Shown: in pieces, positions 44,397 to 53,490 of the stretch
How the letters are laid out: each line of letters starts with the position of its first letter
How positions within the stretch are numbered: the stretch's first letter is position 1
NCBI GenBank assembly: GCA_023395555.1
Contig: JAEWYQ010000017.1
Location: 1-64,000 of the forward strand
From: Bacillota bacterium
GTDB lineage: Bacteria > Bacillota > Clostridia > Lachnospirales > Lachnospiraceae
DNA: 64,000 bases
Reading direction: 5' to 3'
Position numbers and translations under genes: made by a program
The notes under the pieces: generated by a model
Told to the model about the DNA's origin: nothing
The model's database searches: none
What the model saw: only the letters and a program-made list of their open reading frames with translations

Positions 44397-45377
44397 ATGG
44401 TATATATGGAAGAAAAAAAGGTATATGATTTTCCTCCCAGGAAGGGAGCCGGCGGCTTTATGAAGCGATTTGGCAGGCTGACCGCCCTCCTTGTGGTTAT
44501 AGTAATACTTATTATTGTGGTCTTCAACTCGTTTTTCACCATTAAGGAGCAGGAGCAGGCGGTAGTCACCACCTTTGGAAAGGCCAAGACGGTCAATACG
44601 GCAGGACTGCATTTTAAGATTCCCTTTGTTCAGGAGGTCCAGAAGGTGGACACCACAATCCGGGGATTGGCCATCGGGTATGATATCAATACGGGTGAGA
44701 AGACGGAGATGGAGTCCATGATGATCACCAGAGATTTTAATTTTGTTAATGTGGACTTTTTCCTGGAGTATAAGGTATCCGATCCGGTCAAGGCGGTATA
44801 TGCCTCGGAGGAGCCCATCACTATTCTGAAGAACATAGCCCAGAGCAGTATCCGTATGGTAGTGGGCGGTTATGATGTTGACAGCGTAATTACTACCGGT
44901 AAATATGAGATCCAATCCGCCATCAAGGCAGCCATTCTTGAGGAGCTGGATAAGCAGGATATCGGTATCCAGCTGGTGAATATTACAATTCAGGATGCCG
45001 AGCCTCCGACAGATGCGGTTATGGAAGCCTTCAAATCCGTTGAAACAGCAAAACAGGGCAAGGAGACCGCGGTAAATAACGCCAATAAATACCGGAATGA
45101 GCAGCTGCCCGAGGCAGAGGCAAAGGTGGATAAAATCCTTCAGGAGGCCCAGACCTCTAAGACCCAGCGTATCAATGAGGCCAATGCGGAGGTAGCGCGT
45201 TTTAATGAAATGTATAAGGAGTACACCAAATATCCATTGATTACAAAGCAGAGAATGTTCTATGAGGCTATGGAGGAGGTTCTCCCCTCCTTAAAGGTTA
45301 TTATTGACAGCGGGGACGGGGAGATACAGAAGCTGCTTCCCCTGGACAGTCTGCTGGAAGGAGGAGCGAATCAATGA
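44397..45377 (+). CDS. hflK: SPFH-domain protein HflK
   Basis: Membrane SPFH/prohibitin-like protein. In E. coli HflK and HflC form a large complex around FtsH. One transmembrane helix lies near the N-terminus (LLVVIVILIIVVFNSFF), then EQEQAVVTTFGKAKTVNTAGLHFKIPFVQEVQKV, the SPFH start. A long coiled coil rich in Glu, Ala and Lys follows, with AVNNANKYRNEQLPEAEAKVDKILQEA. 326 aa from ATG 44397. ATG 44406 is an alternative, and both have purine-rich sites. hflC overlaps by 4 nt. Confidence 0.88.
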   Translation: MVYMEEKKVYDFPPRKGAGGFMKRFGRLTALLVVIVILIIVVFNSFFTIKEQEQAVVTTFGKAKTVNTAGLHFKIPFVQEVQKVDTTIRGLAIGYDINTGEKTEMESMMITRDFNFVNVDFFLEYKVSDPVKAVYASEEPITILKNIAQSSIRMVVGGYDVDSVITTGKYEIQSAIKAAILEELDKQDIGIQLVNITIQDAEPPTDAVMEAFKSVETAKQGKETAVNNANKYRNEQLPEAEAKVDKILQEAQTSKTQRINEANAEVARFNEMYKEYTKYPLITKQRMFYEAMEEVLPSLKVIIDSGDGEIQKLLPLDSLLEGGANQ

Positions 45378-46255
45378 AAAAAATAAGAAACTTCACGGGA
45401 ATTCTGGTCCTGCTTCTGGTGGTTGCAGGTTTGATTATCTCCCTGTCGGCAACCATTGTCACCAAAGAGGATGAATACACCTTGGTAAAACGTTTCGGTA
45501 AAATTGAAAGGGTGAACAGCGAGGCAGGGCTGTCTTTCAAAACCCCTTTTATTGAGACTGTGGATGTGCTTCCCAGGAATATTCAGTTCTACGATATGCA
45601 GGAGTCCGATGTGATTACCATGGATAAGAAGACCATGGTGGCCGATAGCTATGTCCTGTGGAAGATAACAGATCCCATTCGCTTCGCCCAGACCTTGAAT
45701 TCATCGGTAACAGCTGCCGAAGGACGAATTGATTCCATTGTTTATAACACAATGAAGAGCGTAATCAGCAGCCTTTCCCAGGCAGATGTCATCAGCGGCA
45801 GGGACGGGGAATTGAACCTGGCGTTCATGGAGAGCATCGGCTCCTCCCTGGACCCTTACGGAATAGAGCTGATCGCGGTGGAGACAAAGCACCTGGATCT
45901 TCCCGGCAATAATAAGAATGCCGTCTTCGAGCGTATGATTTCCGAACGTGCCCAGATGGCTGCAACCTATACGGCAGAGGGGGAATCAGAGGCCCAGAAG
46001 ATCCGCAACACCACGGATAAGGAGGTTGCCATCAGCATCTCCAATGCAGAGGCGGAGGCGGCCAAGATCACGGCGGAAGGCGAGGCGGAGTATATGAGAA
46101 CCCTCTCTCAGGCCTATGCAGACGCGGCTAAGAGCGATTTTTACACCTTTATCCGTTCTCTGGAGGCGGCAAAGACATCCTTAAGCGGAAGCAATAAGAC
46201 CCTGATCCTGTCCAAGGATTCACCCATTGCGAAAATCTTTTATGAAGTGGAATAA
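45374..46255 (+). CDS. hflC: SPFH-domain protein HflC
   Basis: Partner of HflK. 293 aa: N-terminal transmembrane helix (ILVLLLVVAGLIISLSATIV), SPFH domain with EDEYTLVKRFGKIERVNSEAGLSFKTPF, then a coiled coil with MISERAQMAATYTAEGESEAQKIR, which is the classic HflC stretch, and YTFIRSLEAAKTSL. The start overlaps the hflK stop (ATGA). Likely to control membrane protease quality control, by analogy. No ftsH is in the window. Confidence 0.9.
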   Translation: MKKIRNFTGILVLLLVVAGLIISLSATIVTKEDEYTLVKRFGKIERVNSEAGLSFKTPFIETVDVLPRNIQFYDMQESDVITMDKKTMVADSYVLWKITDPIRFAQTLNSSVTAAEGRIDSIVYNTMKSVISSLSQADVISGRDGELNLAFMESIGSSLDPYGIELIAVETKHLDLPGNNKNAVFERMISERAQMAATYTAEGESEAQKIRNTTDKEVAISISNAEAEAAKITAEGEAEYMRTLSQAYADAAKSDFYTFIRSLEAAKTSLSGSNKTLILSKDSPIAKIFYEVE

Positions 46256-46347
46256 AGGCTGTCCTTTGTAGTTTCGTTCATGATAATCAGAAGAGCCTCA
46301 TATAATGATGTGAAGAAGGATTCCTGCGGTAACGCAAGGGAAGGAAC

Positions 46348-47343
46348 GTGAGTGCCTGTATGATAATTGATCTGACGGAGCCGGATTTTCATTATGATAA
46401 ATTTGTGAAAGCAGCGAAAAGCCTGGCGAAGCAATATGAAAGCATACTTGAATATGTCACGATTGGCGAGTCCCATGACAATCGTGACATTATTTTGCTG
46501 AAGCTGGGATTGGGAGAAAAGCATCTGGTGTGCTGCGGAGGGGTACATGCAAGGGAGATTATCAACCCCATTGTCCTGCTGCGGATTACGGAGTATTATG
46601 CGGATTTGTATCTGAACTGCCGGCAGCAAAAGAGAGATTTGAAGAAAAAGCTGGGCAGCCCCCATGTACGTCCGGAGGGGGAGGGTACCCTGCTGACCAT
46701 GTACGGAGAGATGCTCTATGGGGCCTTTATCCATGAGCTGCTTCATACCTATACCATATTGATGGTGCCCCTGTTGAATCCGGACGGATACATGATTGCA
46801 CAGAAGGGCTTTGGCAGCATTCGTGATCCCGGGCTCAGGGAGCAATGCCAAGCCATAGGGCGGTGTTATCTGGAGTGGAAGGGGAATGCCCGGGGAGTGG
46901 ATATCAACCGGAACTTCCCCAGTCAGTTCTGGGTCGGAAAATTCGAAGGAGATCATCCGGCCAGTGAAAATGAGACCCAAGCTTTGATCCGGCTGTTCCA
47001 GGAATATAATACCTCAGGGTTTCTGGACTTTCATTCCAGGGGGAAGGAAATCTATTATTACCGGAACCGGATGCCGGACAGCTATAACAGCAGACAGCTT
47101 GAGATTGCGGAGCGGCTCTGCCGCATTGCCAATTATGGGCTGGTGCCGCCGGAGGAGGAGATTGGGATTGGTGACAGCGGAGGGAATACGGTGCACTATT
47201 ACTCGGAGTATTTCCATAAACCGGCGCTGACCATTGAGACCGTAGAAGATGAAGCCGGATTTCCCATGGAGGATCGGTACCGGATCTCAACCTTTGAAGA
47301 ACTGAAGCTGTTAATTTCTGAATTCGGAAGTATGCTTCTTTGA
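46348..47343 (+). CDS. M14-family zinc carboxypeptidase
   Basis: 331-aa metallopeptidase. Zinc ligands are in GGVHAREI (HxxE), with the third His in FLDFHSRGKEI. Substrate Arg/Asn come from VDINRNFPSQFW, and the general-base Glu from TIETVEDEAGFPM. The pattern fits the gamma-D-glutamyl-diaminopimelate peptidase branch, so murein peptide recycling or spore cortex processing is plausible. No signal peptide is visible, which suggests a cytoplasmic role. GTG 46348 follows AAGGGAAGG. ATG 46360 is an alternative. A small hairpin overlaps the ribosome site. Confidence 0.85.
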   Translation: MSACMIIDLTEPDFHYDKFVKAAKSLAKQYESILEYVTIGESHDNRDIILLKLGLGEKHLVCCGGVHAREIINPIVLLRITEYYADLYLNCRQQKRDLKKKLGSPHVRPEGEGTLLTMYGEMLYGAFIHELLHTYTILMVPLLNPDGYMIAQKGFGSIRDPGLREQCQAIGRCYLEWKGNARGVDINRNFPSQFWVGKFEGDHPASENETQALIRLFQEYNTSGFLDFHSRGKEIYYYRNRMPDSYNSRQLEIAERLCRIANYGLVPPEEEIGIGDSGGNTVHYYSEYFHKPALTIETVEDEAGFPMEDRYRISTFEELKLLISEFGSMLL

Positions 47344-47353
47344 AAAAATCTAT

Positions 47354-47382
47354 TTGCAAATCATATCGAAAAATGGTATACT
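47354..47382 (+). promoter_or_regulatory. Sigma-A promoter of miaB
   Basis: TTGCAA (47354-47359) and TATACT (47377-47382) with 17-bp spacing. The ~70-nt leader has only weak hairpins. Confidence 0.65.
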
Positions 47383-47456
47383 TGCGCCGAACGCAGTGAG
47401 CGTGCATTAGAGTACGTACCGCCATAGTATATGATTTTGAATGGAGAAGGAACAGT

Positions 47457-48902
47457 ATGGAAATGAATTTCGATAACATAGATATCACGAAGGAGCCTCC
47501 GGTGGAAGAGCCTCACCGCCAGTGGTATTATATTGCCAAATGCAGAGAGATTATCCGGAAAAGAACAGAGGAATACCAGCGGCCCCTGACCTATTGCATT
47601 ACCACCTTCGGCTGCCAGATGAACAGCAGGGATTCGGAGAAGATAGCGGGGATTCTCAAGCAGATCGGTTATGTGGAGGTGGATTCCGAGGATGCGGATT
47701 TTGTAATCTACAATACCTGTACCGTAAGAGAGAATGCCAACAACCGGGTCTATGGAAGGCTGGGCTATGTTGGCAAGCTGAAGAAGAAGCATCCTGGTAT
47801 GATCATTGCCCTGTGCGGCTGTATGATGCAGGAGGCCTCCGCGGTGGAGAAGATACAGAGCAGCTACCGCTTTGTAGACATTATCTTCGGCACCCATAAT
47901 ATCTTTAAACTGGCGGAATTATTGCAGATCCGGCTGGATTCCCAGCGGATGGTCATCGATCTGTGGAAGGACACGGAGCTGATTGTGGAGAATCTCCCCA
48001 ATGACCGGAAATACCAGTTTAAGGCGGGAGTCAATATTATGTTTGGCTGCAATAATTTCTGCAGCTATTGCATTGTCCCCTATGTCAGAGGCAGGGAGAG
48101 GAGCCGTAATCCCGAAGATATTCTGGAGGAGATCCGGGGACTGGCCAGGGACGGCGTGGTGGAGATCATGCTGCTGGGGCAGAATGTGAACTCCTACGGC
48201 AAGAATCTGGAGACACCGGTCACCTTTGCCCAGCTTTTAGAGAAGGTGGAAGAGATTGACGGAATTGAACGAATCCGCTTTATGACTTCCCACCCCAAGG
48301 ACCTGTCCGACGATTTAATTGAGGTTATGAAAAACAGTAAAAAAATATGCAAGCATCTTCATCTGCCCATTCAGTCCGGCAGCAGCCGACTGTTGAAGAT
48401 CATGAACCGGCGTTATACCAAAGAAAGCTATTTGGAGCTGGTGGATAAGATCCGTGCGGCAGTTCCGGACATTTCTCTGACAACGGATATCATCGTCGGC
48501 TTTCCGGGGGAGACGGAGGAGGATTTTGAGGAGACCATGGACGTGGTCAGAAGAGTGGGCTATGACAGCGCATTTACCTTTCTTTATTCCAAACGTACCG
48601 GTACTCCCGCGGCAACCATGGAAGGCCAGGTTGAAGAGGCTGTGGCGAACCGGCGGTTTGACCGGCTGCTGAAGGAGATCCAGAAGAGCTCCGCCCGGTC
48701 CGCAGGAAAGGAGGAAGGGACGGTACAAAAGGTTCTTGTGGAAGAGGCTAATGAACAGACTCCGGGTCTTTTGACCGGAAGACTCAGTAATAATCTGTTA
48801 GTTCATTTTAGCGGATCAGAGGATCTGATCGGAAGGCTTGTAGAGGTACATTTGAAAGAAAGCAAGGGCTTCTATTACATGGGAAGCCTTGTGAAATATT
48901 GA
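47457..48902 (+). CDS. miaB: tRNA-2-methylthio-N6-dimethylallyladenosine synthase MiaB
   Basis: Radical SAM methylthiotransferase adding a methylthio group to i6A37 of tRNAs. 481 aa. The N-terminal UPF0004 domain has three cluster Cys (TFGCQMNSRDSEK, NTCTVRENANNRVYGRLG, LCGCMMQE). The radical SAM motif is GCNNFCSYCIVPYVRGRERSR. Then come HLHLPIQSGSSRLLKIMNRRY and the C-terminal TRAM domain with GRLSNNLLVHF. ATG 47457 follows GGAGAAGGA. A conserved-loop hairpin follows its stop. Confidence 0.97.
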   Translation: MEMNFDNIDITKEPPVEEPHRQWYYIAKCREIIRKRTEEYQRPLTYCITTFGCQMNSRDSEKIAGILKQIGYVEVDSEDADFVIYNTCTVRENANNRVYGRLGYVGKLKKKHPGMIIALCGCMMQEASAVEKIQSSYRFVDIIFGTHNIFKLAELLQIRLDSQRMVIDLWKDTELIVENLPNDRKYQFKAGVNIMFGCNNFCSYCIVPYVRGRERSRNPEDILEEIRGLARDGVVEIMLLGQNVNSYGKNLETPVTFAQLLEKVEEIDGIERIRFMTSHPKDLSDDLIEVMKNSKKICKHLHLPIQSGSSRLLKIMNRRYTKESYLELVDKIRAAVPDISLTTDIIVGFPGETEEDFEETMDVVRRVGYDSAFTFLYSKRTGTPAATMEGQVEEAVANRRFDRLLKEIQKSSARSAGKEEGTVQKVLVEEANEQTPGLLTGRLSNNLLVHFSGSEDLIGRLVEVHLKESKGFYYMGSLVKY

Positions 48903-48917
48903 TCTGAAAGATACGCT

Positions 48918-48973
48918 GCCGGTGTTGTATGCTGCAATCGTACCAATATGTCCGATTGGCACACAACACCGGC
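48918..48973 (+). repeat. Hairpin element with conserved 12-nt loop, copy 2
   Basis: GCCGGTGTTGT (48918-48928) pairs with ACAACACCGGC (48963-48973). Internal pairs include CAATCG / CGATTG (48935-48940 and 48953-48958). The loop is TACCAATATGTC, closed by CG/CG. It matches the loop of the element at 38125-38168 while the stems differ. It begins 16 nt after the miaB stop. Confidence 0.72.
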
Positions 48974-48995
48974 AAGCTGTCTTGAAGGGTGCAGG

Positions 48996-49031
48996 AAGGT
49001 TCCTTTATAACTTTTGAAAGGAATCTTTCTC
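48996..49031 (+). terminator. Terminator-like hairpin after miaB
   Basis: AAGGTTCCTTT (48996-49006) pairs with AAAGGAATCTT (49017-49027), ten of eleven positions, followed by a T-rich TCTCT. Confidence 0.5.
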
Positions 49032-49091
49032 TATGCTCAATACGGTAAAGCCGATATAACGTCAGAATAGATAAATTATTCGTCTGTCCAC

Positions 49092-49120
49092 TTGACATAT
49101 TAGTAAAAACAGTATAAAAT
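49092..49120 (+). promoter_or_regulatory. Sigma-A promoter of rny
   Basis: TTGACA (49092-49097) with TAAAAT (49115-49120) at 17 bp, or TATAAA (49113-49118) at 15 bp. Confidence 0.75.
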
Positions 49121-49178
49121 TTAAGTGTTGTATTTTGGCTTACCATGTACAATGAAAACTGAATAAGGAGGTGCTCCT

Positions 49179-50735
49179 GTGCCAGAGGCTTTGTATTATG
49201 TAATTGCTATTGCAGTAACCTTGGTGATAACAGCTATTCTTACCTGGTTTTTTGCAACTGCCTATCACAAGAAAGTCTATGAAGCGAAGATTGGCAGTGC
49301 GGATGAGAGGGCGAGAGAAATCATAGATGAAGCGTTAAAAACAGCTGAAACTAAGAAGCGCGAAGCTTTACTCGAAGCAAAAGAGGAATCTTTGAAGGCA
49401 AAGAACGAATTCGATCGGGAAACCAAGGAACGCAGGGCTGAGTTACAGCGCTACGAGAAACGGGTTTTAACGAAGGAAGAGACCTTGGACCGCAAAACCG
49501 AAGCACTGGAAAAAAAGGACGCCAGACTCACTGCAAAGGAAGCCGAGCTTGATAAAGTAAGGCAGGAAGCGGAAGAATTCCACTCAAAACAATTGCAGGA
49601 GCTGGAGAAGATTTCTGGATTAACCTCCGAACAAGCTAAGGAATATCTGATTAAGACTGTTGAAGATGAAGTAAAGCATGAAACTGCTCTGTTAATCAAG
49701 GATTTGGAAAGCAAAGCCAAAGAAGAAGCAGAGAAGAAGGCAAAGGATTATGTAGTCACAGCAATTCAAAGATGTGCTGCAGATCATGTTGCAGAAACAA
49801 CGATTTCCGTTGTTCAGCTGCCCAATGATGAGATGAAGGGAAGAATCATCGGCAGAGAGGGACGTAATATCAGGACGCTTGAAACCATGACCGGTGTGGA
49901 TCTGATTATTGATGACACACCAGAAGCTGTTATTTTATCAGCATTTGATCCGATTCGCAGAGAAGTGGCAAGAATTGCCCTTGAAAAGCTGATTGTGGAT
50001 GGACGAATTCATCCTGCAAGAATTGAGGAGATGGTAGAAAAGGCTCAGAAGGAAGTGGAAGTTATGATCCGGGAAGCCGGCGAAGCCGCTACCCTGGAGG
50101 TAGGAGTCCACGGAATTCACCCTGAGCTGGTCAAGCTCCTGGGCAAGATGAAATTCAGGACAAGCTATGGACAGAACGCGTTAAAGCATTCCGTTGAAGT
50201 AGCGATCCTATCCGGTCTTCTGGCAGCAGAAATCGGCGTGGATGTCAGACTTGCAAAGCGTGCCGGATTATTACATGATATCGGTAAATCAATTGATCAT
50301 GAAGTGGAAGGAACCCATGTGCAGATCGGTGTGGACTTATGTAGGAAATACAAGGAGTCACCTGTCGTTATTAACGCAGTGGAATCACATCATGGAGATG
50401 TGGAATTCCAGAATTTGATCTCTTGTATCGTTCAGGCAGCTGATACGATTTCAGCGGCAAGGCCCGGTGCAAGGCGTGAAACATTAGAAACATATACCAA
50501 CAGATTAAAGCAACTCGAAGATATTACCAACAGCTTTAAGGGAGTAGATAAGTCATTTGCTATTCAGGCAGGCAGGGAAGTCAGAGTAATGGTGGTACCG
50601 GAACAGATCAGCGATGCCGATATGGTGCTGTTAGCTCGTGATTTATCTAAGAAAATCGAGAATGAACTTGAGTATCCAGGACAGATTAAAGTCAATGTAA
50701 TCAGAGAATCCAGAGTTACTGATTACGCGAAGTAA
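49179..50735 (+). CDS. rny: Ribonuclease Y
   Basis: Membrane-anchored endoribonuclease that starts mRNA decay in many Firmicutes. 518 aa, standard length. The N-terminal transmembrane helix ([20 protein letters not shown]) is followed by a long Glu/Lys/Ala coiled coil (about residues 30-200). The KH domain has [31 protein letters not shown]. The HD domain has [15 protein letters not shown] and [13 protein letters not shown] 49179 is 7 nt after AAGGAGG. It has its own promoter and a strong terminator, so it is monocistronic. Confidence 0.97.
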   Translation: MPEALYYVIAIAVTLVITAILTWFFATAYHKKVYEAKIGSADERAREIIDEALKTAETKKREALLEAKEESLKAKNEFDRETKERRAELQRYEKRVLTKEETLDRKTEALEKKDARLTAKEAELDKVRQEAEEFHSKQLQELEKISGLTSEQAKEYLIKTVEDEVKHETALLIKDLESKAKEEAEKKAKDYVVTAIQRCAADHVAETTISVVQLPNDEMKGRIIGREGRNIRTLETMTGVDLIIDDTPEAVILSAFDPIRREVARIALEKLIVDGRIHPARIEEMVEKAQKEVEVMIREAGEAATLEVGVHGIHPELVKLLGKMKFRTSYGQNALKHSVEVAILSGLLAAEIGVDVRLAKRAGLLHDIGKSIDHEVEGTHVQIGVDLCRKYKESPVVINAVESHHGDVEFQNLISCIVQAADTISAARPGARRETLETYTNRLKQLEDITNSFKGVDKSFAIQAGREVRVMVVPEQISDADMVLLARDLSKKIENELEYPGQIKVNVIRESRVTDYAK

Positions 50736-50752
50736 AATTCTTAATTGAGTAA

Positions 50753-50797
50753 ATAGTCGGAACGAAGTAGAATACTACATTGGTTCCGGCTATTTTT
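50753..50797 (+). terminator. Rho-independent terminator after rny
   Basis: AATAGTCGGAAC pairs with GTTCCGGCTATT (one G-T pair), followed by TTTT. A nested GTAG / CTAC lies in the loop. Confidence 0.9.
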
Positions 50798-50799
50798 TA

Positions 50800-51118
50800 T
50801 TGTATCGAAAATCCGTACTCATATTTTGATGAGTGGTTTGTATAAATATAGAAATATGTATAATAAATATGAATTGTATTTTGAGAAGCTAGATATGGGG
50901 TGAAAATAATTAAGTATAGAAAATAAAATATTTAATTAGTAAGGTGTTGATATAAGGTTTCGGAATAAAATTAAGCAATAGTACGGTGTAAATGGGGAGG
51001 AGTGTTACAAATAGTTCCTTTTTGATTAACGATATGCACAAAGTGCACAAAAAGTCTTTGATAGGAAGACAAATGAAAGCCATACAAAATACTTTTTTGA
51101 TATTTTTTGATATTTTTG
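50800..51118 (+). other. AT-rich intergenic region before the aminotransferase gene
   Basis: About 320 nt of low-GC sequence with no open frame of note. The only distinct item is a 13-bp palindrome, TGCAC-AAA-GTGCA at 51035-51047, about 70 bp upstream of the -35 box. It could be a transcription-factor site. Confidence 0.4.
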
Positions 51119-51147
51119 TTGCAATCTTTGACTTTATATATTACAAT
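51119..51147 (+). promoter_or_regulatory. Sigma-A promoter of the aminotransferase gene
   Basis: TTGCAA (51119-51124) and TACAAT (51142-51147) with 17-bp spacing. Confidence 0.6.
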
Positions 51148-51204
51148 GGGTAAAGATTTCAATAGAAGGCATTATTAAATATGAATAAGGATGGTGTAAA
51201 AGCT

Positions 51205-52401
51205 ATGGCGTTATCATTATCAAAAAAGGCTCAGGCGGTGAAGCCTTCATCTACCCTGGCAATAACGGCAAAGGCCAAGGAACTCATGAGTAAGGGAATC
51301 GACGTTGTTGGATTTGGTGCGGGGGAACCGGATTTTGATACTCCGGATAATATCTGTGATGCAGCGATTAAAGCAATCCATGATGGATTTACAAAATACA
51401 CACCCGCAGAGGGTACCCTGGAGCTTAGGAAGGCGATTTGCGATAAGTTCCTGAGTTTCAACAAGATAAGCTATGAGCCGAGCCAGATCGTGGTAAGCAA
51501 CGGCGGAAAGCATTCCTTAACCAATATCTTTGAAGCAATCTGCAATCCTGGAGATGAGGTAATTATTTTATCTCCCTATTGGCTGAGTTATCCGGAGATT
51601 GTTAAGCTTGCTGATGGTGTGCCCGTATTTGTCCGGGGAGAGAAAGCCAACCATTATAAGGTGACCGCGGCTCAGATTGAGGCGGCCTGCACCGATAAGA
51701 CAAAGGCGCTGATCCTGAACTCACCCAGCAATCCCTCCGGCATGATCTATAACCGCGAGGAATTGGAAGCAATTGCAGAGCTGGCGGTAAGGAAGGACTT
51801 TTATGTTGTGTCTGATGAGATGTATGAGCATCTGATCTATGAAGGAGAAGCCATCAGTATCGCTTCCCTGGGCGAGGAAATATATAAGCGTACCATTACC
51901 TGCAGCGGTGTGGCGAAGAGTTATTCCATGACCGGCTGGAGAATTGGCTTTACCGGCTCCTCGAAGGAGATTGCCAAGCTGATGGGAAGCGTACAGAGTC
52001 ATCAGACCTCCAATCCCAACTCCATTGCCCAGAAGGCGGCTCTGGAAGCAATTACCGGTCCTCAGGAATCGGTATATAAGATGCATGCCGAGTTTAAGAG
52101 GAGGCGTGATTTCATGGTCACGAGAATTGGTGAGATTAAGAATATCTCCGCTTTAACACCCCAGGGCGCATTCTATATGTTTGTAGATATCAGCAAGCTG
52201 CTGGATAAGGAGTATAATGGCGAGAAGGTACAGGATGTGGACCGGCTGGCAAAGATTCTCATCGAAGATTACAATGTGGCTGTCATTCCCTGTGCAGACT
52301 TTGGATTTGCAGATCATATCCGTCTGTCCTACGCTATTTCCATGGAGAAGATCCAAAAGGGGCTGGATAGAATAGAAGCTCTGGCTGAGAAGCTGGGATA
52401 A
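51205..52401 (+). CDS. Class I aminotransferase, aspartate aminotransferase-like
   Basis: PLP-dependent fold-type I aminotransferase, 398 aa. VVGFGAGEPDFDTPDNICDAA and YTPAEGTLELRKAICDKF at the N-terminus. NSPSNPSGMIYNREELEAIAELA carries the conserved Asn-Pro. VSDEMYEHLIYEG contains the PLP-binding Asp. CSGVAKSYSMTGWRIGFT holds the Schiff-base Lys. This is the AspB/AspC-like Ib subgroup, so aspartate/2-oxoglutarate transamination is likely, though prephenate or aromatic substrates are possible. Start: ATG 51205 (MALSLSKKAQ), with AAGGATGG upstream. ATG 51181 is an alternative. Confidence 0.9.
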   Translation: MALSLSKKAQAVKPSSTLAITAKAKELMSKGIDVVGFGAGEPDFDTPDNICDAAIKAIHDGFTKYTPAEGTLELRKAICDKFLSFNKISYEPSQIVVSNGGKHSLTNIFEAICNPGDEVIILSPYWLSYPEIVKLADGVPVFVRGEKANHYKVTAAQIEAACTDKTKALILNSPSNPSGMIYNREELEAIAELAVRKDFYVVSDEMYEHLIYEGEAISIASLGEEIYKRTITCSGVAKSYSMTGWRIGFTGSSKEIAKLMGSVQSHQTSNPNSIAQKAALEAITGPQESVYKMHAEFKRRRDFMVTRIGEIKNISALTPQGAFYMFVDISKLLDKEYNGEKVQDVDRLAKILIEDYNVAVIPCADFGFADHIRLSYAISMEKIQKGLDRIEALAEKLG

Positions 52402-52423
52402 CAGAAAGTTAATCCTATGATAA

Positions 52424-52475
52424 CAAAAAGGTTCGTCCCCATCACATGGTGTAAGCTGGGGGACGGACCTTTTTG
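52424..52475 (+). terminator. Bidirectional Rho-independent terminator
   Basis: AGGTTCGTCCCC (52429-52440) pairs with GGGGACGGACCT (52459-52470). It is flanked by AAAAA on the left and TTTTT on the right. Confidence 0.93.
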
Positions 52476-52483
52476 GATTAATT

Positions 52484-52513
52484 TTGACATCCGAATCCTA
52501 ACTGTGTTAAAAT
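52484..52513 (+). promoter_or_regulatory. Sigma-A promoter of proC
   Basis: TTGACA (52484-52489) and TAAAAT (52508-52513), 18 bp apart, about 50 bp before proC. Confidence 0.75.
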
Positions 52514-52564
52514 ATAGAATGAAGTAGAATTATAAATAAAAAACCGAGGAAAGAGGGAAATAAT

Positions 52565-53368
52565 ATGGCATTATTTGGATTTGTCGGAGCCGGAAATATG
52601 GGATATCCGTTGATTAAGGCCGCGAGCACGGCCTTTGGTAAGGATGAGGTGGTCTTTACCGATACTTCACCTCAGCGCTGTGAGTTTGTTGCAAAGGAAA
52701 CGGGAGCGTCTTTTTTTGAAGACAGTCTGGAAACAGTCAGACAATGCCGCTATCTGGTCCTGGTAGTGAAGCCTCAGTTTTTTCCTCAGGTCTTGAACCA
52801 GATTAAGGATACCGTTTCGTCGGATCAGATTATTATCTCCATTGCAGCCGGGGTTTCCATTGCAGATATCAGGGGGATTCTGGGCGAACAGATTAGAATC
52901 GTAAGAGCCATGCCGAATACTCCTGCGCTGGTGAACCTTGGGATGACCGGTGTCAGCTATTCCAAAGAGGCTTTCAAGGAAGAGGAGCTTCTTGTGATGG
53001 ATCGTTTCTTCCGCTCTTTCGGAAAATATGAGGTATTTGATGAGAGCTTGATGAACGCCGTAGTCTGTGCCAATGGAAGCTCTCCCGCCTACGTATATCT
53101 CTTTATTGAAGCGCTGGCGGACAGTGTGGTTGCCCGGGGTATTCCAAGGGATAAAGCCTATGTGCTGGCGGCCCAGACGGTAATGGGAGCCGCCGCCATG
53201 GTTCTGGAGACCGGCGAGCATCCCGGCAGGCTGAAGGATCAGGTATGTTCTCCGGGAGGAACCACCATAGCCGCCGTGAAGGCTTTAGAAGAGCACGGAC
53301 TTCGCAATGCAGTCATGAAGGCCACCGATGCCTGCTATGAGAGAGCGGTGGAGATGAGTAAAAAATAA
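52565..53368 (+). CDS. proC: Pyrroline-5-carboxylate reductase ProC
   Basis: NAD(P)H-dependent final step of proline synthesis. 267 aa. The Rossmann start is FGFVGAGNMGYPLIKAA, followed by LVVKPQFFPQVL, IISIAAGVSIADI, VRAMPNTPALVNLGMTG and the C-terminal signature LKDQVCSPGGTTIAAVKALEEHGLR. ATG 52565 has GAGGAAAGAGGG upstream. It completes the pathway begun by proB and proA at 41-44 kb, but has its own promoter. Confidence 0.97.
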   Translation: MALFGFVGAGNMGYPLIKAASTAFGKDEVVFTDTSPQRCEFVAKETGASFFEDSLETVRQCRYLVLVVKPQFFPQVLNQIKDTVSSDQIIISIAAGVSIADIRGILGEQIRIVRAMPNTPALVNLGMTGVSYSKEAFKEEELLVMDRFFRSFGKYEVFDESLMNAVVCANGSSPAYVYLFIEALADSVVARGIPRDKAYVLAAQTVMGAAAMVLETGEHPGRLKDQVCSPGGTTIAAVKALEEHGLRNAVMKATDACYERAVEMSKK

Positions 53369-53490
53369 GAGGAATGCTGTGCGAGTCATTGTTATGTTAA
53401 CAAGAGGAGCAATGACAAAGGCTGAATAGCCGGATTTATTAAAAAAATAGGGAGGGTGCTGCATTGGTCGGCATCCGGCTGGAGGAAATT

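Noticed and set aside
47384..47430. Copy of the his/spoIIM element in the miaB leader
   Set aside because: There is a -10 box followed by short hairpins, but none of the conserved words match.
50800..51118. Small protein or ncRNA gene in the AT-rich gap
   Set aside because: No open frame with a ribosome site and no strong secondary structure beyond one palindrome.
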